Part shown: piece by piece, positions 63,492 to 64,000 of the stretch | Position numbering within the stretch: position 1 is the stretch's first letter | Layout: each line of letters opens with the position of its first letter | Assembly (NCBI RefSeq): GCF_016901695.1 | Contig: NZ_JACJKS010000006.1 | Location: 115,494 to 179,493, forward strand | Length of the DNA: 64,000 nt | Direction of reading: 5' to 3' | Origin: Mordavella massiliensis | Lineage (GTDB): Bacteria; Bacillota; Clostridia; Lachnospirales; Lachnospiraceae | Notes under the pieces: generated by a model | Told to the model about the DNA's origin: nothing | The model's input: the letters and a program-made list of their open reading frames with translations, nothing else | Databases searched by the model: none | Translations under genes and position numbers: made by a program

Positions 63492-63895
63492 AGAGTATCC
63501 CCTTTCCGGATCAGATAATTTTATCTACAGTATATCGTCCCTTCCCTATTTTCGAGATCAAGATCTTGTAAAATCTGTGTAAAACTTCATCTGTTCATAA
63601 TTTGTTCATGTATCATTTAAAAATCTTTCATTTCTTGAACATTCTTTTTTCACAGCTTTCCCGTATACTAAAACCATCAAATAAATAAGATGCTTCGCAG
63701 TAGAAATACTTTTGTATAAACTTTTTCATAATACATGCCGGGGACTGAGCGATCGGTCACCCGGCATCCTCCCGTTTTACGGGGTTTTCGGGCTGCCGGA
63801 AAAAAATCTGGCACCCGGTTTTTTCTGTTATTTCACGCCACCTATACCAAATCAAAACATCAAAAGTCTCCTCGGATCACAACATCCACCTAAAA
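63492..63895. other. Intergenic region with hairpins, no gene seen
   Basis: About 400 bases, AT-rich at first. It contains the palindrome CAAGATCTTG near 63563 and a strong hairpin at 63735-63767: ATGCCGGG-GAC...GTC-A-CCCGGCAT. A small CCCGTTTTACGGG hairpin follows at once. The 72-codon open frame at 63712 has no ribosome site and no recognisable sequence and was not called. Riboswitch signatures I know were not found. Confidence 0.4.
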
Positions 63896-64000
63896 GAGGG
63901 TGTCGCAAAATCATCAAGTTAGATGATTGAGCGGCGCCCTCGCTCCGTTTATGGAAAAATCAGGAGAAAATCCTTTTGTTTGTGGACATTCTCCTGATTT
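63896..64000. mobile_element. Probable end of an insertion sequence (IS1182-like)
   Basis: GAGGGTGTCGCAAAA at 63896 resembles, from memory, the terminal repeat of IS1182-type elements. It opens a 46-base imperfect palindrome (63896-63941) with an inner AATCATC/GATGATT stem. The 11-bp arms AATCAGGAGAA and TTCTCCTGATT (63958-63999) look like the terminator of a transposase gene reading in from the right. The transposase would lie outside the window. Confidence 0.45.

Noticed and set aside
63712..63930. 72-codon plus-strand ORF
   Set aside because: No ribosome site, crosses two hairpins and the insertion sequence end, and its product resembles nothing.
1..64000. CRISPR arrays, tRNA and rRNA genes
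   Set aside because: No regularly spaced repeat array and no recognisable tRNA or rRNA segment was found on either strand.

Overview
The window looks like a chromosome segment of a GC-rich member of the Lachnospiraceae or a close relative (Clostridia, Firmicutes). The basis is gene content and order: the run tig-clpP-clpX-lon-engB; a pyrophosphate-type phosphofructokinase; a DUF4364 winged-helix protein; a eukaryote-type HisA; an HprK/UvrC/ROK-glucokinase cluster; and Gram-positive style Shine-Dalgarno sites (AGGAGG) before most genes. The exact species cannot be read from the sequence. No rRNA, tRNA, tmRNA or CRISPR array was seen.

Layout. (1) Positions 1 to about 2120 are AT-rich and accessory. 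They hold the 5' part of a mef(A)-type macrolide efflux gene with its attenuator and leader peptide, a beheaded cysteine-rich regulator, a DUF5104-type lipoprotein, and another beheaded ORF that starts right next to the rlmI terminator. This is acquired DNA with recombination scars. (2) 2180-9549: an RlmI-type rRNA methyltransferase, an AAA/DUF234 ATPase with three promoter-proximal iterons, a CopA copper ATPase carrying a CopZ-like C-terminal domain, an AI-2E family permease and EngB. (3) 9563-15259: lon, clpX, clpP and tig, the protein quality-control run. (4) 15390-27401: a DJ-1 protein, a CYTH protein, then a same-strand run secA-prfB-hom-apgM-lysC, and hisA, dapB, dapA and an SSB-like protein. 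This is the aspartate-family (Lys/Thr/Met) pathway beside translation and secretion genes. prfB uses the classic +1 frameshift. (5) 27580-34179: typA, a membrane protein, hpf, yigZ and a class A penicillin-binding protein. (6) 34264-41726: ROK glucokinase, hprK, uvrC, ftsH and a DUF1846 protein. (7) 41834-50438: pyrG, hemW, lepA, holA, malic enzyme, a radical SAM protein and DUF4364. (8) 50456-58983: an ABC exporter, cysteine synthase, SseB, DUF5107, a subtilase and a glycosyltransferase, all on the minus strand. (9) 59168-63491: PPi-type PFK, an RpiR regulator, an HD protein and PhoH. (10) The last ~100 bases look like the end of an insertion sequence.

Most interesting non-coding signals: a perfect TTGACA-17-TATAAT promoter just downstream of hemW that would make a ~97-nt orphan RNA ending at the back side of the pyrG terminator; two promoters (uvrC, holA) whose -10 box lies exactly 7 nt before the start codon, predicting leaderless mRNAs; three exact 15-bp-period iterons in front of the AAA/DUF234 gene; copper-type operators at copA; and an unexplained structured segment upstream of cysK. 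All coordinates and motifs were read by eye; no database search or folding program was run.
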